Assembly: GCF_900143675.1 (NCBI RefSeq)
Contig: NZ_FRFC01000001.1
Coordinates: 124,001 to 188,000, forward strand
DNA length: 64,000 nucleotides
Source: Candidatus Nitrosotalea sinensis
GTDB lineage: Archaea; Thermoproteota; Nitrososphaeria; Nitrososphaerales; Nitrosopumilaceae
Direction of reading: 5' to 3'
The position numbers were made by a program, and so were the translations under genes. Positions within the stretch are counted from its first letter, which is position 1; each line of letters starts with the position of its first letter. The notes below the pieces were generated by a model. It did not search any database and was not told where the DNA came from. It saw only the letters and a list, made by a program, of their open reading frames with translations. Below, in pieces: positions 32,107-42,194 of this stretch.

Positions 32107-33648
32107 TCAATATCCTACGTGGTGTGGGTTCTTTACTTGGTATGGATAGTAGTATTTTCCACCAATGCCAAATGGATCGTCCATGTTTGCTTCTTTGCCC
32201 TTGGCAGAGTAGTAGATCAAGTTTATCAAGAATGCTACAAAGCTTGCACCCAAAATCCATGCACCGACTGTTGCAATCTGGTTAAGCTGTGTCCATGATG
32301 TGTATTCTGCTGGATAATCATAAATTCTTCTTGGCATTCCTTCAAGTCCAAGCAAGTGTTGAGTGTAGAAGACTTGGACAGAACCCCACAACATTCCAAT
32401 GAAATGGATGTTTGCGAGTTTCTCGCTGTACATTCTTCCTGTAATTAGTGGGAACATGTAGTATACCATTCCTACGAATCCAAATGCAATTGTACCTGTA
32501 AGGAACAAGTGCATGTGTCCTACGACCCAGTAGGTTCCATGGCTGATAAAGTCAAGTGGCATTGCAGAGTTGAGCACACCACCTGCGCCTGCAGAGAAGA
32601 ATAATGCAATTCCACCTACTGCAAACTTCATTGGTGCAGCAAACTTGATTCTTCCTCCCCACATTGTGGCAAGGAAGTTGAATACGTGCATACCTGATGC
32701 AGGTACTGCAGCTAACGTTCCAATCATGAATACAACTTTGGTTGTAAAGTCCATACCTGTAGAGTACATGTGATGTCCCCATGAGGCAAAGCCTATCATA
32801 CCTAACATGACAAATGCAAAGACACCACTGCCTTGGCTGAAGAGTGGCTTTCTTGAGAATCGTGGAATAATTTCATACATCATTCCAATAGACGGTAACA
32901 AGAAGATGTATACTTCTGGGTGGAAAGTGAACCAGAACAAGTGGAGATATGCAATTGGATCTCCTCCTGCTGTAGGATTGAAGAATCCAGATACTCCGAG
33001 TCTATCAGTAAGTAACATGATAAGTGCTGCTGCATATGATGGCATTGCTACAAGTGTCATCAATGATACGGTCATCATGGACCATGCAAACAATGGGACT
33101 TTGCGCAATGGCATGTCTGGGTGCTTGCATTTGAGTATTGTAACTATGAAGTTAATTGAAGACAAGATTGAAGAAATTCCGAGAATCTTCAAACCAAATA
33201 TCATCATGTCTGCTGCTGGACCTGGTGCACGAATGACTGAATATGGTGCGTATGATACCCAGGATGTGTCAGAGAATCCAAGCCAGAGCAATGCACCGCC
33301 GATTGGGTTCATCCAGAATGCAATTGCGTTTAGTTTTGGATAAGCCATATCTTTGTAACGTACCATTAGTGGTACAAGATAGTTACCGACACCGTTTGCA
33401 ACTGGAAGTGCAAACAAGAATAACATTGTAAGACCGTGAACTGTGAATATTCTGTTAAAGGTTACAGAATCAGAGATTAGGAAGTTTTGTCCTGGGAAGA
33501 ACAAGTGAGTTCTTATCATCATTGCCAAGACTCCTGCCATAAACAAGAATGCTAGACCAGTAATGGTATAGAGCAATCCCACATCAGTGTGATGTGTTGA
33601 GAACATTATTTGCCAAATTGGACGTGGCTTCTTTAATTCTAGAACCAT
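32107..33648 (-). CDS. coxA: Heme-copper oxidase subunit I (aa3-type)
   Basis: 513 residues, twelve membrane helices. Ligand motifs are present: VHGLTMLFLF (low-spin heme), FHPEVYIFLLP with the His-Tyr pair of the copper site, WGHHMYSTG for the two CuB histidines, and VGHMHLFLTG for the heme ligands. HPEVY with a Tyr marks the A-type family. It reduces O2 to water and pumps protons. The start has a GAGGGAG Shine-Dalgarno-like run about 5 bases upstream. It lies between coxB and the cupredoxin in one operon. Confidence 0.95.
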   Translation of the reverse strand: MVLELKKPRPIWQIMFSTHHTDVGLLYTITGLAFLFMAGVLAMMIRTHLFFPGQNFLISDSVTFNRIFTVHGLTMLFLFALPVANGVGNYLVPLMVRYKDMAYPKLNAIAFWMNPIGGALLWLGFSDTSWVSYAPYSVIRAPGPAADMMIFGLKILGISSILSSINFIVTILKCKHPDMPLRKVPLFAWSMMTVSLMTLVAMPSYAAALIMLLTDRLGVSGFFNPTAGGDPIAYLHLFWFTFHPEVYIFLLPSIGMMYEIIPRFSRKPLFSQGSGVFAFVMLGMIGFASWGHHMYSTGMDFTTKVVFMIGTLAAVPASGMHVFNFLATMWGGRIKFAAPMKFAVGGIALFFSAGAGGVLNSAMPLDFISHGTYWVVGHMHLFLTGTIAFGFVGMVYYMFPLITGRMYSEKLANIHFIGMLWGSVQVFYTQHLLGLEGMPRRIYDYPAEYTSWTQLNQIATVGAWILGASFVAFLINLIYYSAKGKEANMDDPFGIGGKYYYPYQVKNPHHVGY

Positions 33649-33693
33649 ATTGCTCCCTCTCTCATATCAGAAATTTTTGCACATAAAATGTTT

Positions 33694-33707
33694 TTGATAA
33701 TTATCAA
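33694..33707. repeat. 14-bp perfect palindrome at the coxB stop
   Basis: TTGATAATTATCAA spans the coxB stop codon and the start of the 55-base coxB-coxA spacer. It could be a regulator or processing site, or chance in A+T-rich DNA. Confidence 0.4.
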
Positions 33708-34129
33708 GACTTGTCGTCCTCCACTACTAGTGATCCTCTCATGTTGTAATGTAATAGTCCACAGTATTCTCTGCATTGGATTGGGAATTCACCTGTCTGA
33801 TCTGGTGCAAACCATGCATGGTTTACATGGCCTGGTACTGCATCTTCAAAGACTACCCAGTCTGGAATGTTAAATGAGTGCATTACATCCTTTGAATAAA
33901 TCTCAAACTTGTACGCATGCCCTTTCTTCAAGTGTAAAGTGCTAATTTCCTTTGTTCCATCTTCATGCTCAAAGCTCCAGAACCACTGCTGGCCTGTAAC
34001 CTTGATTGTTTCTGCATCTGCTGGAACTTCTTCTACTTCTTTTTGTACAACCCAAGAATCTACACCTACGTATAACAAAATAGCAATAACAACGCCGACA
34101 AATACCCATTCTGCTGTATCATGACCCAT
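33704..34129 (-). CDS. coxB: Oxidase subunit II, CuA-binding part
   Basis: 141 residues: one membrane helix (VFVGVVIAILLYVGVDSWVV), then the CuA cupredoxin. Ligands are H84 (DVMHSFNIP) and C119, E121, C123, H127, M130 (QCREYCGLLHYNM), the complete CuA set. A usual subunit II has two helices before this domain, but only one is in this frame. The other seems to be in the ORF ending 2 bases upstream. It accepts electrons from the cupredoxin and passes them to subunit I. Confidence 0.93.
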   Translation of the reverse strand: MGHDTAEWVFVGVVIAILLYVGVDSWVVQKEVEEVPADAETIKVTGQQWFWSFEHEDGTKEISTLHLKKGHAYKFEIYSKDVMHSFNIPDWVVFEDAVPGHVNHAWFAPDQTGEFPIQCREYCGLLHYNMRGSLVVEDDKS

Positions 34130-34131
34130 AC

Positions 34132-34431
34132 CTAATGGCCCTCCTTCTCGTATGTTCCAGTGGTAGGATCGTCAAGTTTCTCCCATCTTGTAGGGGTTTG
34201 GTTCTTTGGATGGGATTCACGGAATCTCCAGACAAGCCATATCATGGTGCCTGAGACCACTGCACCTACTGTAAAGGCAGCAGTTGTCATTCTAAAGAAC
34301 TCGTTCCATACCTCTGCTCTGAGGTTGATGTATTGTTTTGCTGACTTGTCTTCAGTTTGAGCATGTGCAAACTGGGGTACAAGAGCTAACGCAACTAGAG
34401 CAATAATTGAAACAGCAATGATCTTTTTCAT
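34132..34431 (-). CDS. Small oxidase-operon membrane protein, possible first-helix half of subunit II
   Basis: 99 residues. A cleavable signal peptide (IIAVSIIALVALALVPQFAHA) is followed by one membrane helix, TVGAVVSGTMIWLVWRFRES, whose WRFRESHPKN end looks like the region after helix 1 of ordinary CoxII. It is the first gene of the operon and stops 2 bases before coxB. I infer a split subunit II. A separate accessory subunit is the alternative. Confidence 0.75.
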   Translation of the reverse strand: MKKIIAVSIIALVALALVPQFAHAQTEDKSAKQYINLRAEVWNEFFRMTTAAFTVGAVVSGTMIWLVWRFRESHPKNQTPTRWEKLDDPTTGTYEKEGH

Positions 34432-34552
34432 TTGCTGAATTGACGTGCAATTAATTTTCTATTTAAGCGTTTTGTAGATTACCAATGATCGGGTTTTTTT
34501 ACTTTGCTACAAATTTCTACTAGTTTTTGTTTCCCCTTTTTATATGACATAT

Positions 34553-35623
34553 TTACTCAAGCATGGATTTTTGGTACAAATACTGGAGCATATTTGAAAA
34601 ATCATCTTGTGATATTTTGTTAGATTCTAGGAGATCTGCACATGTATGTACCCATTGTGGGATATGACTTGCCTGTATCTGATAATCATGCAACAAGGTA
34701 CCTGTATATTTTTGGTCACGTGGATTTTTTGACCAGTGTATAATGTCGTCTGAAAAGTGGGATGGGTTTTGGTCATGTATTGTATCTAGCAACAAAACAT
34801 CATGCAATAGCGCAAATTCAGGATAACAGTTTAGCATGGAATAATTTCCAGATTGGTAGACATTCCAGGTGTTGCAGGTTATGTCATACTCGTATTGTGA
34901 ATTGTCATCATTCCAACCAAAGCCATTTCTGATTGTAGGATCAGGATAGCCATGTCCTTTTACCAGCGTTATGGTGTTGTTGTCATAGTTTGTACTGACT
35001 TGGGCATATAGTGCGTTAGGATACAGGAATACTACATTTGGGTGTCGTGTTATTGCGTCAAACTCTTTTTTTGTGACATATTCATTGTGTAGTACAATGA
35101 CTTTATGGTATTGGAGCAATATGTCTGGATTTTGGTCTACATCCTGGTCTTTTACATATGAATAGTTGAGCAGCTTGAGTATCCATGCACCTGTAATGCT
35201 TGAGGACTGGAATCCGTTTACTCTGTCAGGTATCTTTACTGTAAGGCATTTATCATCACATTCTTTGCGGTAATAATCATAAAATCCCCCATGTTCGTAT
35301 GCGGCTTGGGTAAAACTTGGATAAATGAAGACTGCATCATGCGAATATTTGGTAACAGCTACTTTTTGGTATGTATTTTGTAGTTCAGGTTTTTTCTGGA
35401 TTGAAAGTGAGACAAGTGTTCTGGTATCATCATAGTTTCCTACAATGTCAAATAAGAGAGATGACTTGGGAATATGCAATGACTGCGGTACGCCTTCTAC
35501 AGTTGATTTGACATCAATATAATCATCAGTGATATAGATAGATTGAACAGCAGAAGTCTTGTCTGCATATGCAGCAGATAATGATACTAGTAAGAATAGT
35601 ACGGTACACAACAATATACGCAT
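34553..35623 (-). CDS. Secreted protein of unknown function, 356 aa
   Basis: A signal peptide (ILLCTVLFLLVSLSAAYA) and no membrane anchor, so it is exported. The body is rich in Tyr, Asp and aromatic residues and has four cysteines or more (YRKECDDKCLTV). The C-terminus, IPQWVHTCADLLESNKISQDDFSNMLQYL, is a degenerate form of the IPxW...GIQYL module in the 27887 protein. Otherwise not recognised. It lies between the oxidase operon and the S-layer gene, all on the minus strand. Confidence 0.72.
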   Translation of the reverse strand: MRILLCTVLFLLVSLSAAYADKTSAVQSIYITDDYIDVKSTVEGVPQSLHIPKSSLLFDIVGNYDDTRTLVSLSIQKKPELQNTYQKVAVTKYSHDAVFIYPSFTQAAYEHGGFYDYYRKECDDKCLTVKIPDRVNGFQSSSITGAWILKLLNYSYVKDQDVDQNPDILLQYHKVIVLHNEYVTKKEFDAITRHPNVVFLYPNALYAQVSTNYDNNTITLVKGHGYPDPTIRNGFGWNDDNSQYEYDITCNTWNVYQSGNYSMLNCYPEFALLHDVLLLDTIHDQNPSHFSDDIIHWSKNPRDQKYTGTLLHDYQIQASHIPQWVHTCADLLESNKISQDDFSNMLQYLYQKSMLE

Positions 35624-35763
35624 TAGAAATTATCTCGTACAAGAAAATTTGTGACAAGATATTTGTCGTGTGAGGATATTGATTATGTAAGATACAATAT
35701 CTTCATAGATTTTAGAGTTGAAGAAATTATTTCATAACTTGCGTTAGGTCTTTGTTTTAAGAT

Positions 35764-35784
35764 AAAAAGGAAAAAGGGGGAAAG
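35764..35784 (-). terminator. T-rich terminator after the S-layer gene
   Basis: On the minus strand CTTTCCCCCTTTTTCCTTTTT lies 24-44 bases after the S-layer stop codon. Archaeal RNA polymerase stops at such U-runs without needing a hairpin. Confidence 0.45.
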
Positions 35785-35807
35785 TTATTGTTTTGCTTAG
35801 ACTAGTC

Positions 35808-38800
35808 TTATGCTACGTTGATAGTAGTTGTCAAAGGCGGCGACAATGCGTTTGGATTGTCAATGCTCTGCCATACAAAGATTTGAGCAGTGTATGTTCC
35901 AGAGGATTGAGGAGTCCAAGATTGTGCCGGATTGAGCGATTGACCAGCAGTCAATGTACCTGTGATCCAGGATAATGACACCGTTACACCGTTAGCATCT
36001 TGTATTTGTACCAAGTATGCAAATGGTTGATCTCTGTCCTGGCCGTTTGTCAAGTCAGCAGTAATTTGTATCTGCTGTCCTGATTTGACTGCACCAGTAA
36101 TTGCATTGCCAAAGCTGTCAACGATTCTTGGGTTAGATGCCGGTGCTCTTTCGAGTGGTGGCACTATAGTACCAATGAAGGTTGTAGCTGTCAATCTCAA
36201 TTGATCGTTTGGTGTGTATGGCGGTGGCAATGTTCTGTCCCGGTATTCACCTGTTACGGTGTCACCTTCAGCAACGTGGAGTCTGTTTCCAGAGGACTGG
36301 AAGTTAGTGGTAAAGTACACTGTACCTTGGAAGATACCTGTTGCTTCGCCAGTCTCTGTCATGGTGAGTTTGATACCACCTGAATCAGAGTCAGACCATA
36401 CGTTGGTGTCGAACTTGTCAACTGCCTTTGGATTAAGGTTCATGTCTGGGTCAACTATCTGCAATACTCCCTGGCCGTTGGCTGGGTAGCTTGCTTCTAA
36501 CCACTTGATCTCACCGATGTTCCATCTGATAAGAGCAGAGCCTGTTACGGTCTGGTCTCTTGTGAATTCAAATGAAACTGATACACCATCTTGTTCAGTT
36601 GCTGGGAGGAATCCATCAGTTGGACCGCTTCCAGAGACTACTCCTTGTGAACCGACTGGTAACATACCAGCACCGTCAACTCCACCTGTACCTACGATGG
36701 ACTTGTCACCTTGTAGGATGACGTATCCAGTAAAGATACCTGTGTCGACTCCAGTCTCAACCAATTTGTATGGGCTGAGGTTGTTGCCTCGAGTTGATAC
36801 GGTAACTTGATTCTCACTATTGTCTCCAATGGTGTCGATCAAGTTCGGGTCAAAGTTGTGGTCTGGTGCAACTACGGTGATGTAGACACGGTCAGTCCAT
36901 GTGTATACCTTCTGGTCAAGCTCAACAGTTGCTCCAAAGTTGGATGTGTAGATAGTCAACTGTATGTCTTGGTTGTTCTTACCTACAGTCTTGGAACCTG
37001 CTGGACCCCAGTCAGTGTATTCTAAGTGGATCTGTTCTCCTCTCTCTAGCAAGTTTCCTTTAAGTGATTTTGGAATCTTGATTACAGATTGGAAGATACC
37101 TGTGTCTTTACCGGTCTCTACAAAGGTGTTTGGCTTGGCATCAAATGCTGAGGCCTGTCCACCCAATGTACCCATTGTACCCTTGAATGCATGGGAATCC
37201 CATTCAATCAAGTCAAGAGGTGCAGTTTCTGCTGCCTGTGAATCTTGGTTAAAGTCTGGTTCCACGAGTGTGAGAATCATGTCTGAACCAATGATGTATA
37301 CAGACTTGTCAGATTGTAGTACACCGTTTCTTAAGTCAAATGTGGAAGAGTCTGTGACAGTTTGGCTATGACCTGAGGCATCGCTTGTATCGTTGTAAGT
37401 TACAGTGAGAACATCACCTTGTCTTACACAATATGGATTACCGCTTGGATCTGCACCGTTGCCGTTAGCGTAGTAGAATCTATCGTTAACGTTTGTGGTG
37501 TAACCGGATTTACCGGAAATTGATCCGTCATAGTTGTTCACTTTAGGACAGTCTGCGCCTGCTGGACCATCAGTTAGCTTGATTGGTAAATCAGCTTGGA
37601 ATATGCCTGCATCTGGAGCGATTTCAGTCATTGGACCGAGTTCTCTTACCAAGCTCCACACGTGGCTACCATATGCTGGTAGACCTGTGGTCTGGTTGAG
37701 ATTGACGATCTTGCCTGTTGCTGCAGATTGGGCTCCAGCTGTTGCCAAGAGCATAGAGTAGCCAGATCTTGAAATCTGTACTGCAACGACACCGTGACCT
37801 GCTGCAAATCCATTGGATACTGCAATGTGGTCGGTACCGGTTGGTGAGGTGTTATAATCTTGATCATTTACTCTGATGTGGATTATAGTATCACCACTTG
37901 GCAATACGTTTGCATTAATGATGCCTCCACCGTTTGCGGCTGTCTGTCCGACAATGTCGCGATGTAGTGGGAATACACCATTAAGGCTACTTGATGATTT
38001 TTGCTGTGCAAAGTCTCCGTTTGTATCAGTTGTACCTACTGTACCAAATGGTACTGGATAGACAGCTTTGTCAAGCTTGACTGAACCAGTGTTGCCCTTG
38101 ATACCGGCATTGTCTGATACTTCAACAAGTTTGCCAGAAGCATCTCTAAAGTCAACATAGTTGACCTTGATGTTCTGTCCTACTGCACCGACAATAGTGC
38201 CATCCTGGCAAAGTTGATCTGGAACTTCAAAGGTACCTGTGAAGATGCCTGTTGATGGACCAGTTTCAACTAGTGAGAATCCTGTTGCGGATAAGCTTGT
38301 TGCAAATCCGGCAGAGGTTCCACCGTTTGAGTCAACATATGAACCAGTGCTGTTTGTGAAGCATGATGCAGTATTGTGGGTTGTAGTTGTACTTGTGATA
38401 TTGGAGTTGGACCATCTAATGTTGGCTTGACCGAATTGTATATCTACGAGTCTACCAAATGCTCTGCCATCTGATAATTTACCAAGATTTGCCTTACCGA
38501 CTGTGTCAGTAGCTATATCTTGTCCACTCGGTTGAATGGCACCAAATGCGTTAGTTGTTGGTTTGACTGCTGTGTAGATATCAATTAAATCATTATCAAC
38601 GTTGAGGTCTGCGTCGTTAAGTGTGATTGTCACAGTATCGCCTATCTTGTATGTCTTACTATCAAAGGATATCACTCCAGTGTGTGTTGGAAGATCTTGC
38701 TGTGCAGAAACTTGTGTGTTAACACCGTCTGCTCCCAAGTCCAAGTATGTGACTTGTGGTGCTCGAGCTTCTGATTGGAGCATATCTTGTATAGCTACAA

Positions 38801-41144
38801 ACTTTACGTCATGGTTGATTGTTCTCAATTGAGTGTAGGTGTTTGTATCATAAATGTTCAACTGGTTCAACATCAGATACTGGTTTGTACCTGTAAAGAC
38901 TCCAGTGTTGTCACCGGTCTCTTCAAGTTCAAATCTGTAAATTCCGTTGTTGATTCGTTGAGCGTTTGTTGAGCCATCACCAATCAAACCTACTGAGAAG
39001 AAGTCAGCCACTACTGGTTCTCCGCTTGTCGATAGAATTACCGAGTTTGTGGAGCTTCCAGATACAGTAAACACGAATAACAGACCTATGTTGTCAGTCT
39101 TTGGAACTGTACCAAATAGGTTAGCTCTCAACTGGTTTGGATTATCAACGTTAGCGTTTGTAACGTTAAGGTTGATGAAGTCCTGCAAGTTGGTAGAGTT
39201 TGCGACAGAGATGCCTGTTAGACCAGAAACTGGCAAACCACTGGATGTAGAGATTGCTCCGTTCTTGTGTACAAGGTATACTTGTACGCTAGCGATGGAG
39301 TTTCCAGTTGCCCCATTAAGACCAGAGAGCGATCTCAAGTCATAGTTGAGGAAATTGAATCCCTTGAATCCTTCACCATTCGTCGCGTTTGTTGGATGAA
39401 TGGTCTTGAATAGTGTATCTGCAGTTGTCTTTAAGTCTACGAACATTCCACTGCCTGTGTTAATTGCTACTGAAACTGTAGAGTTTGTGTAATTGAATAT
39501 TGGTCTAAAGCTGAATGATTCATCCTTTGCAAGGTTTACACCTGTTGCATTGCCTTTGCTACCGGTTACAAAGTTGAATGAGTATAAGCCGGCACCTGTG
39601 TGGGTTGGACCAGTTACACCAACTATAGACGAAGTCTCAGATGGTGAAGTTGGGTTACCACTTGACAATGAGAATGGAGTTCCAATCTTCATTGTGGATA
39701 TTCTAAGTACCTTTGGATCATACAAGTTCAAGTGTTCGGTTAGCTTGCTGTTGAGGTTTGCGTCGCCATCAGTCAATGTTACAGTGGATCTCTGGCCAGA
39801 TGCCCAGGTGTTGTTTGTAACACTTTGGGTAATAGAACCAAATGAGAATCCTCCTACAATGCTTTGTGAGATATCATTGTATCTCAAGCTTGCAGATTGA
39901 CCTCTGATTACATCAGAGTTTACTGTAATGATGTTGGCGGTCTTGGAACCGTCCCAGTTTGCAAAGACACCGGTATTGACACCACCTGACTCAATGAAGG
40001 TGATTGGCTCGGAGTTCTTCACAACAGATGCTGTGTGAACTACTGCTGGATCACCTCTTGTTGGGCTAAGTGCTTCTTTACCGTTCTTTTGGAAGTCGAT
40101 TACTCGAGTTCCAGATGCGCTTGGGTTTATGGTGAGCTTACCGTTGTGGTTGAACATGAAACTGGTCAGGTTGCCGACGAGGTTCTGCATTGCTGTAGAG
40201 CCATCTGCATCTGCTGCACCGTTTCTGTTAAATGCTTGGTAGTACAAAGTACTATTTGTTGCATTTGCACCCCATGTCCAAGAATCCTCTTCAGTTGGGT
40301 CAATGTTAAGTTGTGGATCATTCATTGTTACGAATACGTTTGCATTTTCTGGATATGCTGATCTGTCTACGGTAGTTGTGATCAAGTTAGATGGAATTCG
40401 GTCAAATGTCAAATTGACAATTTGGTCGCCTCCGTTCTTTTGATAATCTACTGTCACAGAAGATGGGAGTGATGCAAAGTCATAGAGCTGGACTACTGGC
40501 CAAGCTGCGTTTAATGCAGCATTGTTTGTTGCAATCTGACCTAGTTTGCCACCAGGTGCGTTACCGTTGAGTGTTTTGTTCTCTCTGATAACGTGATTCA
40601 ACAATGAACCAGTAGATGCTGCAGTACATGTAGCACCGACTGTTGCACTTGGGTTCTGAGAACCGTCAGTTGCGCCGGTTGCTGCTCTTGCTACTGCAAT
40701 TCCCTTTGTTTCTGTGAAATCAACACCAGCTGCAGTTTGTGCAGAGCCTAGTGAACAGAATTTACCAAAGTCAAGACCCTTACCGGATGTTGAACCTTGT
40801 GTAGAATCTGCTATCTGAGACTGCTTGCTATCTGCAAAGTATGCATACCAATTTCCGTCTGTTGCTTGAGCCATTCTCAATCTCTTACCGTTGACGGTTA
40901 CGACAGGTTCTCCATAAGCCTGGTCTAATCTGTTTATATCAGGATCAGCCACGACTACTTGGATTACTTGAGGACCGGCAAAGTAGTTGTTCCATTGAGA
41001 GTTCTCAGCAGAGACAAACAAGTTTGCGTTACTTGCTGCATGTGCTGCTGGCATTGCGTTTGGCAATGCGATTGCAGCGCTGCTAGCTAGAAGTATTGTT
41101 AATAGTGTTAGACTAGTTATTTTCTTTGTTGTTTCGTTGTACAT
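35808..41144 (-). CDS. Major S-layer protein, 1778 aa
   Basis: A signal peptide (SLTLLTILLASSAAIALPNA, cleavage near AHAASN) starts an all-beta, Thr/Asn/Gly/Asp-rich protein of many Ig-like domains. Repeated signatures such as ETGxxTGxF (VETGPSTGIFTGTF, VETGKDTGIFQS, TETGEATGIFQGTV) and DxDxNxD (ADPDINRLDQ, NDADLNVDND) recur along its length and are probably calcium- or packing-related. The size and layout match Nitrosopumilus S-layer proteins (from memory). Cysteines are few and paired. It is acidic, which may help draw ammonium through the lattice pores. It is downstream of a strong TATA box. Confidence 0.93.
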   Translation of the reverse strand: MYNETTKKITSLTLLTILLASSAAIALPNAMPAAHAASNANLFVSAENSQWNNYFAGPQVIQVVVADPDINRLDQAYGEPVVTVNGKRLRMAQATDGNWYAYFADSKQSQIADSTQGSTSGKGLDFGKFCSLGSAQTAAGVDFTETKGIAVARAATGATDGSQNPSATVGATCTAASTGSLLNHVIRENKTLNGNAPGGKLGQIATNNAALNAAWPVVQLYDFASLPSSVTVDYQKNGGDQIVNLTFDRIPSNLITTTVDRSAYPENANVFVTMNDPQLNIDPTEEDSWTWGANATNSTLYYQAFNRNGAADADGSTAMQNLVGNLTSFMFNHNGKLTINPSASGTRVIDFQKNGKEALSPTRGDPAVVHTASVVKNSEPITFIESGGVNTGVFANWDGSKTANIITVNSDVIRGQSASLRYNDISQSIVGGFSFGSITQSVTNNTWASGQRSTVTLTDGDANLNSKLTEHLNLYDPKVLRISTMKIGTPFSLSSGNPTSPSETSSIVGVTGPTHTGAGLYSFNFVTGSKGNATGVNLAKDESFSFRPIFNYTNSTVSVAINTGSGMFVDLKTTADTLFKTIHPTNATNGEGFKGFNFLNYDLRSLSGLNGATGNSIASVQVYLVHKNGAISTSSGLPVSGLTGISVANSTNLQDFINLNVTNANVDNPNQLRANLFGTVPKTDNIGLLFVFTVSGSSTNSVILSTSGEPVVADFFSVGLIGDGSTNAQRINNGIYRFELEETGDNTGVFTGTNQYLMLNQLNIYDTNTYTQLRTINHDVKFVAIQDMLQSEARAPQVTYLDLGADGVNTQVSAQQDLPTHTGVISFDSKTYKIGDTVTITLNDADLNVDNDLIDIYTAVKPTTNAFGAIQPSGQDIATDTVGKANLGKLSDGRAFGRLVDIQFGQANIRWSNSNITSTTTTHNTASCFTNSTGSYVDSNGGTSAGFATSLSATGFSLVETGPSTGIFTGTFEVPDQLCQDGTIVGAVGQNIKVNYVDFRDASGKLVEVSDNAGIKGNTGSVKLDKAVYPVPFGTVGTTDTNGDFAQQKSSSSLNGVFPLHRDIVGQTAANGGGIINANVLPSGDTIIHIRVNDQDYNTSPTGTDHIAVSNGFAAGHGVVAVQISRSGYSMLLATAGAQSAATGKIVNLNQTTGLPAYGSHVWSLVRELGPMTEIAPDAGIFQADLPIKLTDGPAGADCPKVNNYDGSISGKSGYTTNVNDRFYYANGNGADPSGNPYCVRQGDVLTVTYNDTSDASGHSQTVTDSSTFDLRNGVLQSDKSVYIIGSDMILTLVEPDFNQDSQAAETAPLDLIEWDSHAFKGTMGTLGGQASAFDAKPNTFVETGKDTGIFQSVIKIPKSLKGNLLERGEQIHLEYTDWGPAGSKTVGKNNQDIQLTIYTSNFGATVELDQKVYTWTDRVYITVVAPDHNFDPNLIDTIGDNSENQVTVSTRGNNLSPYKLVETGVDTGIFTGYVILQGDKSIVGTGGVDGAGMLPVGSQGVVSGSGPTDGFLPATEQDGVSVSFEFTRDQTVTGSALIRWNIGEIKWLEASYPANGQGVLQIVDPDMNLNPKAVDKFDTNVWSDSDSGGIKLTMTETGEATGIFQGTVYFTTNFQSSGNRLHVAEGDTVTGEYRDRTLPPPYTPNDQLRLTATTFIGTIVPPLERAPASNPRIVDSFGNAITGAVKSGQQIQITADLTNGQDRDQPFAYLVQIQDANGVTVSLSWITGTLTAGQSLNPAQSWTPQSSGTYTAQIFVWQSIDNPNALSPPLTTTINVA

Positions 41145-41170
41145 AGTTATTGCAGTTTTTGGTCGAAATT

Positions 41171-41180
41171 TGATATATAA
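41171..41180 (-). promoter_or_regulatory. TATA box of the S-layer gene
   Basis: On the minus strand TTATATATCA lies 27-36 bases upstream of the ATG at 41144, an excellent archaeal TATA match. It predicts a nearly leaderless, strongly expressed mRNA. Confidence 0.6.
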
Positions 41181-41318
41181 GCATAATGGACGAATTGTTC
41201 ATTTTTTTGTATGAAGTTAGTTAATTTCTATGTATGATGGTACAATTATGAAAAATATATTCTAATACCATATAGAACTTACAAATTTGGCCTTTTATTG
41301 CAGATCCCATTAGATTTT

Positions 41319-42194
41319 TCAGCTTTTTTCCCGAATTAGTGTAGCCATTGAAAACAAGATAACTGCAGTAACGCACAGTATTGCACCAAGTAGGAACAGC
41401 ACTATGGTGGCCATAAGTGAACCTATGAAGATTGCCTGCTTGTTCAGATATGCGTCAAGGAACTGGTATCCAAGTACGGACCCGACTATGACAAGGACTA
41501 TCCCCGGAAAGCCGTAGAATGGAAGCGGGTGCTTGACTGATACAAACTTTAGCGTGTTAAGTAGAACAGAGATGCCATGCGGTATTGGATGTTCTGAAGA
41601 TGTCTCTCCATTGTATGACACCGTGATTGGTACTTCGGCAATAGAGAGCCCCTTGTTTGATATCTTTAGTAAAATTTCTGTAGACACTGACATGCCTGTT
41701 TCAGTTGGATGAATTGACGATATTGCCTTTTTAGAGTATGATCTAAAACCTGACTGGGCGTCACTTACCTTAAAGTCAGATCCAAAGTTTGCAGCAGATG
41801 TGATAATCTTGATTCCACGTTTTCTGTATCCTGGCGTGGTTGAGTTTGATTCAAGGAATCTAGATCCAATGACTACATCTACATTATTTTCTTGCAATGT
41901 ATCCACTAGGAGAGGAATTTGTTCCGGGTCGTGTTGGCCGTCACCATCAATTATTGTAAGAATGTCGGCATTTTCTTCTCGTGCCCTGTCAAATAATGTT
42001 ATCACAGATGCGCCATATCCTTGGTTTTTTTTGTGCGATATTACAGTGGCACCACTTTGTTTTGCGATATCAGCAGTGTTATCAGTAGATCCGTCATCAA
42101 CAACTATGACTCTATCAGAATGCTTTAGTGATTTTTTCACTATATCTCCTATTGTCTTTTCTTCATTGTATGCTGGAATTCCGACAAGTTTCAT
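41319..42194 (-). CDS. GT2 glycosyltransferase, dolichol-phosphate sugar synthase type
   Basis: 291 residues. The GT-A domain starts at residue 1 (VGIPAYNEEKTIGDIV) with VDDGSTDNT and IIDGDGQHDPEQIP, the metal-binding DxD region. Two C-terminal helices (FYGFPGIVLVIVGSVLGYQF and GSLMATIVLFLLGAILCVTA) anchor it. Such enzymes charge polyprenyl phosphate with mannose or glucose for protein N-glycosylation. It overlaps the galE-like gene by 4 bases (translational coupling). A second paralog is at 50869-51765. Confidence 0.87.
   Translation of the reverse strand: MKLVGIPAYNEEKTIGDIVKKSLKHSDRVIVVDDGSTDNTADIAKQSGATVISHKKNQGYGASVITLFDRAREENADILTIIDGDGQHDPEQIPLLVDTLQENNVDVVIGSRFLESNSTTPGYRKRGIKIITSAANFGSDFKVSDAQSGFRSYSKKAISSIHPTETGMSVSTEILLKISNKGLSIAEVPITVSYNGETSSEHPIPHGISVLLNTLKFVSVKHPLPFYGFPGIVLVIVGSVLGYQFLDAYLNKQAIFIGSLMATIVLFLLGAILCVTAVILFSMATLIREKS

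Noticed and set aside
36201-40361. Many open frames on the plus strand opposite the S-layer gene
   Set aside because: They are antisense shadows produced by the biased composition of the S-layer coding sequence; none has a promoter or recognisable protein features.
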